Shown here: positions 5,331 to 5,783 of the stretch, piece by piece
Numbering within the stretch: the first letter of the stretch is position 1
How the letters are laid out: the number at the start of each line of letters is the position of its first letter
Origin: Clostridiales bacterium UBA4821
Lineage (GTDB): Bacteria > Bacillota > Clostridia > Acetivibrionales > UBA4821
Reading direction: 5' to 3'
Assembly: GCA_002402315.1 (NCBI GenBank)
Contig: DHFP01000017.1
Coordinates: 1-5,783, forward strand
DNA: 5,783 nucleotides
Notes under the pieces: model-generated
Database searches by the model: none
What the model was told of the DNA's origin: nothing
What the model saw: the letters and a program-made list of their open reading frames with translations, nothing else
Program-made: the position numbers and the translations under genes

Positions 5331-5783
5331 GTCAAATAATCCTTTACCTACTTATCAGACTAAAGGATCTGTAGGTTTTGACTTGCAAGCAAATGAAGAA
5401 TGTGAATTATCTCCACAAGAAAGAAAATTGGTTTCTACTGGATTATATATATCAATACCTGAAGGATTTGAAGGTCAAGTAAGACCAAGATCTGGATTAG
5501 CTATATGGTCGGGTTTAACAATTTTAAATACACCCGGAACAATAGATTCTGATTATAGAGGAGAAATAAAAATTATATTATATAACTCTGGTTTTGGTCA
5601 TATATTTATCAAACCTGGAGATCGTATAGCACAATTAATTATAACACCTATAGAAAGAGTAGAATTAGAATTAGTTGAAGAGCTTGATTCTACTGAAAGA
5701 GGAGAAGATGGATTCGGTAGTACTGGAATATCAGATACTGCAGAAGATCTTGTCTCTTTGTATGAAGACGAAATCCCTATTAA
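5308..5783 (+). CDS. dut: Trimeric dUTP diphosphatase (3' end beyond window)
   Basis: The protein hydrolyses dUTP to dUMP and pyrophosphate, keeping uracil out of phage DNA and feeding dTMP synthesis. All five trimeric dUTPase motifs are present in order. Motif 1 is GSVGFDLQA (residues 20-28). Motif 2 is PRSGLA (60-65). Motif 3 is GTIDSDYRGEI (77-87), with catalytic D80 and base-stacking Y83. Motif 4 is RIAQLI (106-111). Motif 5 is the glycine-rich RGEDGFGSTG (131-140). Bacterial enzymes usually end within a few residues of motif 5. Here at least 18 more residues, acidic and starting ISDTAEDL, follow with no stop, so the frame runs off the window. The ATG at 5308 lies 23 bases inside the primase gene, suggesting coupled translation; no Shine-Dalgarno is seen. 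The family call is very secure, while the C-terminal end is unknown. Confidence 0.95.
   Translation, partial: MKVQIVNKSNNPLPTYQTKGSVGFDLQANEECELSPQERKLVSTGLYISIPEGFEGQVRPRSGLAIWSGLTILNTPGTIDSDYRGEIKIILYNSGFGHIFIKPGDRIAQLIITPIERVELELVEELDSTERGEDGFGSTGISDTAEDLVSLYEDEIPI

Overview
The window looks like the DNA-replication block of a double-stranded DNA bacteriophage (or prophage) infecting a Bacteroidota host, most like the crAss-like group or its relatives. The evidence is gene content and style. It carries a set of replisome proteins (polymerase tail, DnaB-type helicase, RecA-like ATPase, SSB-like protein, TOPRIM primase, dUTPase) on one strand, with tiny gaps or overlaps, in AT-rich DNA. None of the starts has a Shine-Dalgarno sequence, and several have A-rich leaders, as is usual in Bacteroidota. 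Every complete gene ends in TAA. The phage group is inferred from family resemblance; no database search was possible.

Layout, all on the + strand. 1-426: 3' part of what looks like a family B DNA polymerase, ending in a clamp-binding-like QLKLF. 428-766: small helical protein of unknown function. 768-1298: winged-helix-like protein, candidate replication initiator or helicase loader. 1279-2226: shortened DnaB-family (SF4) helicase with no N-terminal domain. 2246-2812: protein of unknown function. 2813-2952: the only sizeable gap, with three inverted repeats in series and a possible 23-codon ORF. 2953-3609: RecA/Sak4-like P-loop ATPase. 3634-4284: SSB-like protein with an acidic tail ending in LPF. 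4282-4320: long hairpin joining the SSB stop codon to the primase start codon. 4320-5330: TOPRIM primase-like protein with altered zinc and TOPRIM residues. 5308-5783: trimeric dUTPase, still open at the window end.

Together these genes can be read as a replisome. The winged-helix protein, and perhaps its small neighbour, would mark or open the origin and load the helicase. The helicase unwinds, the TOPRIM protein primes, the polymerase extends (perhaps tethered to the host sliding clamp), and the SSB-like protein coats single strands and may guide the Sak4-like ATPase in strand annealing or exchange. dUTPase keeps uracil out of the new DNA. Tight junctions (two identical TAAAATG stop/start joints and two overlaps of about 20 bases) suggest co-transcription and translational coupling. 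The gap at 2813-2952 and the hairpin at 4282-4320 are the likely control points.

The parts least explained by known families are the structured gap, the stop-to-start hairpin, and the genes at 428-766 and 2246-2812. I see no CRISPR array, tRNA, rRNA, insertion sequence or toxin-antitoxin pair.
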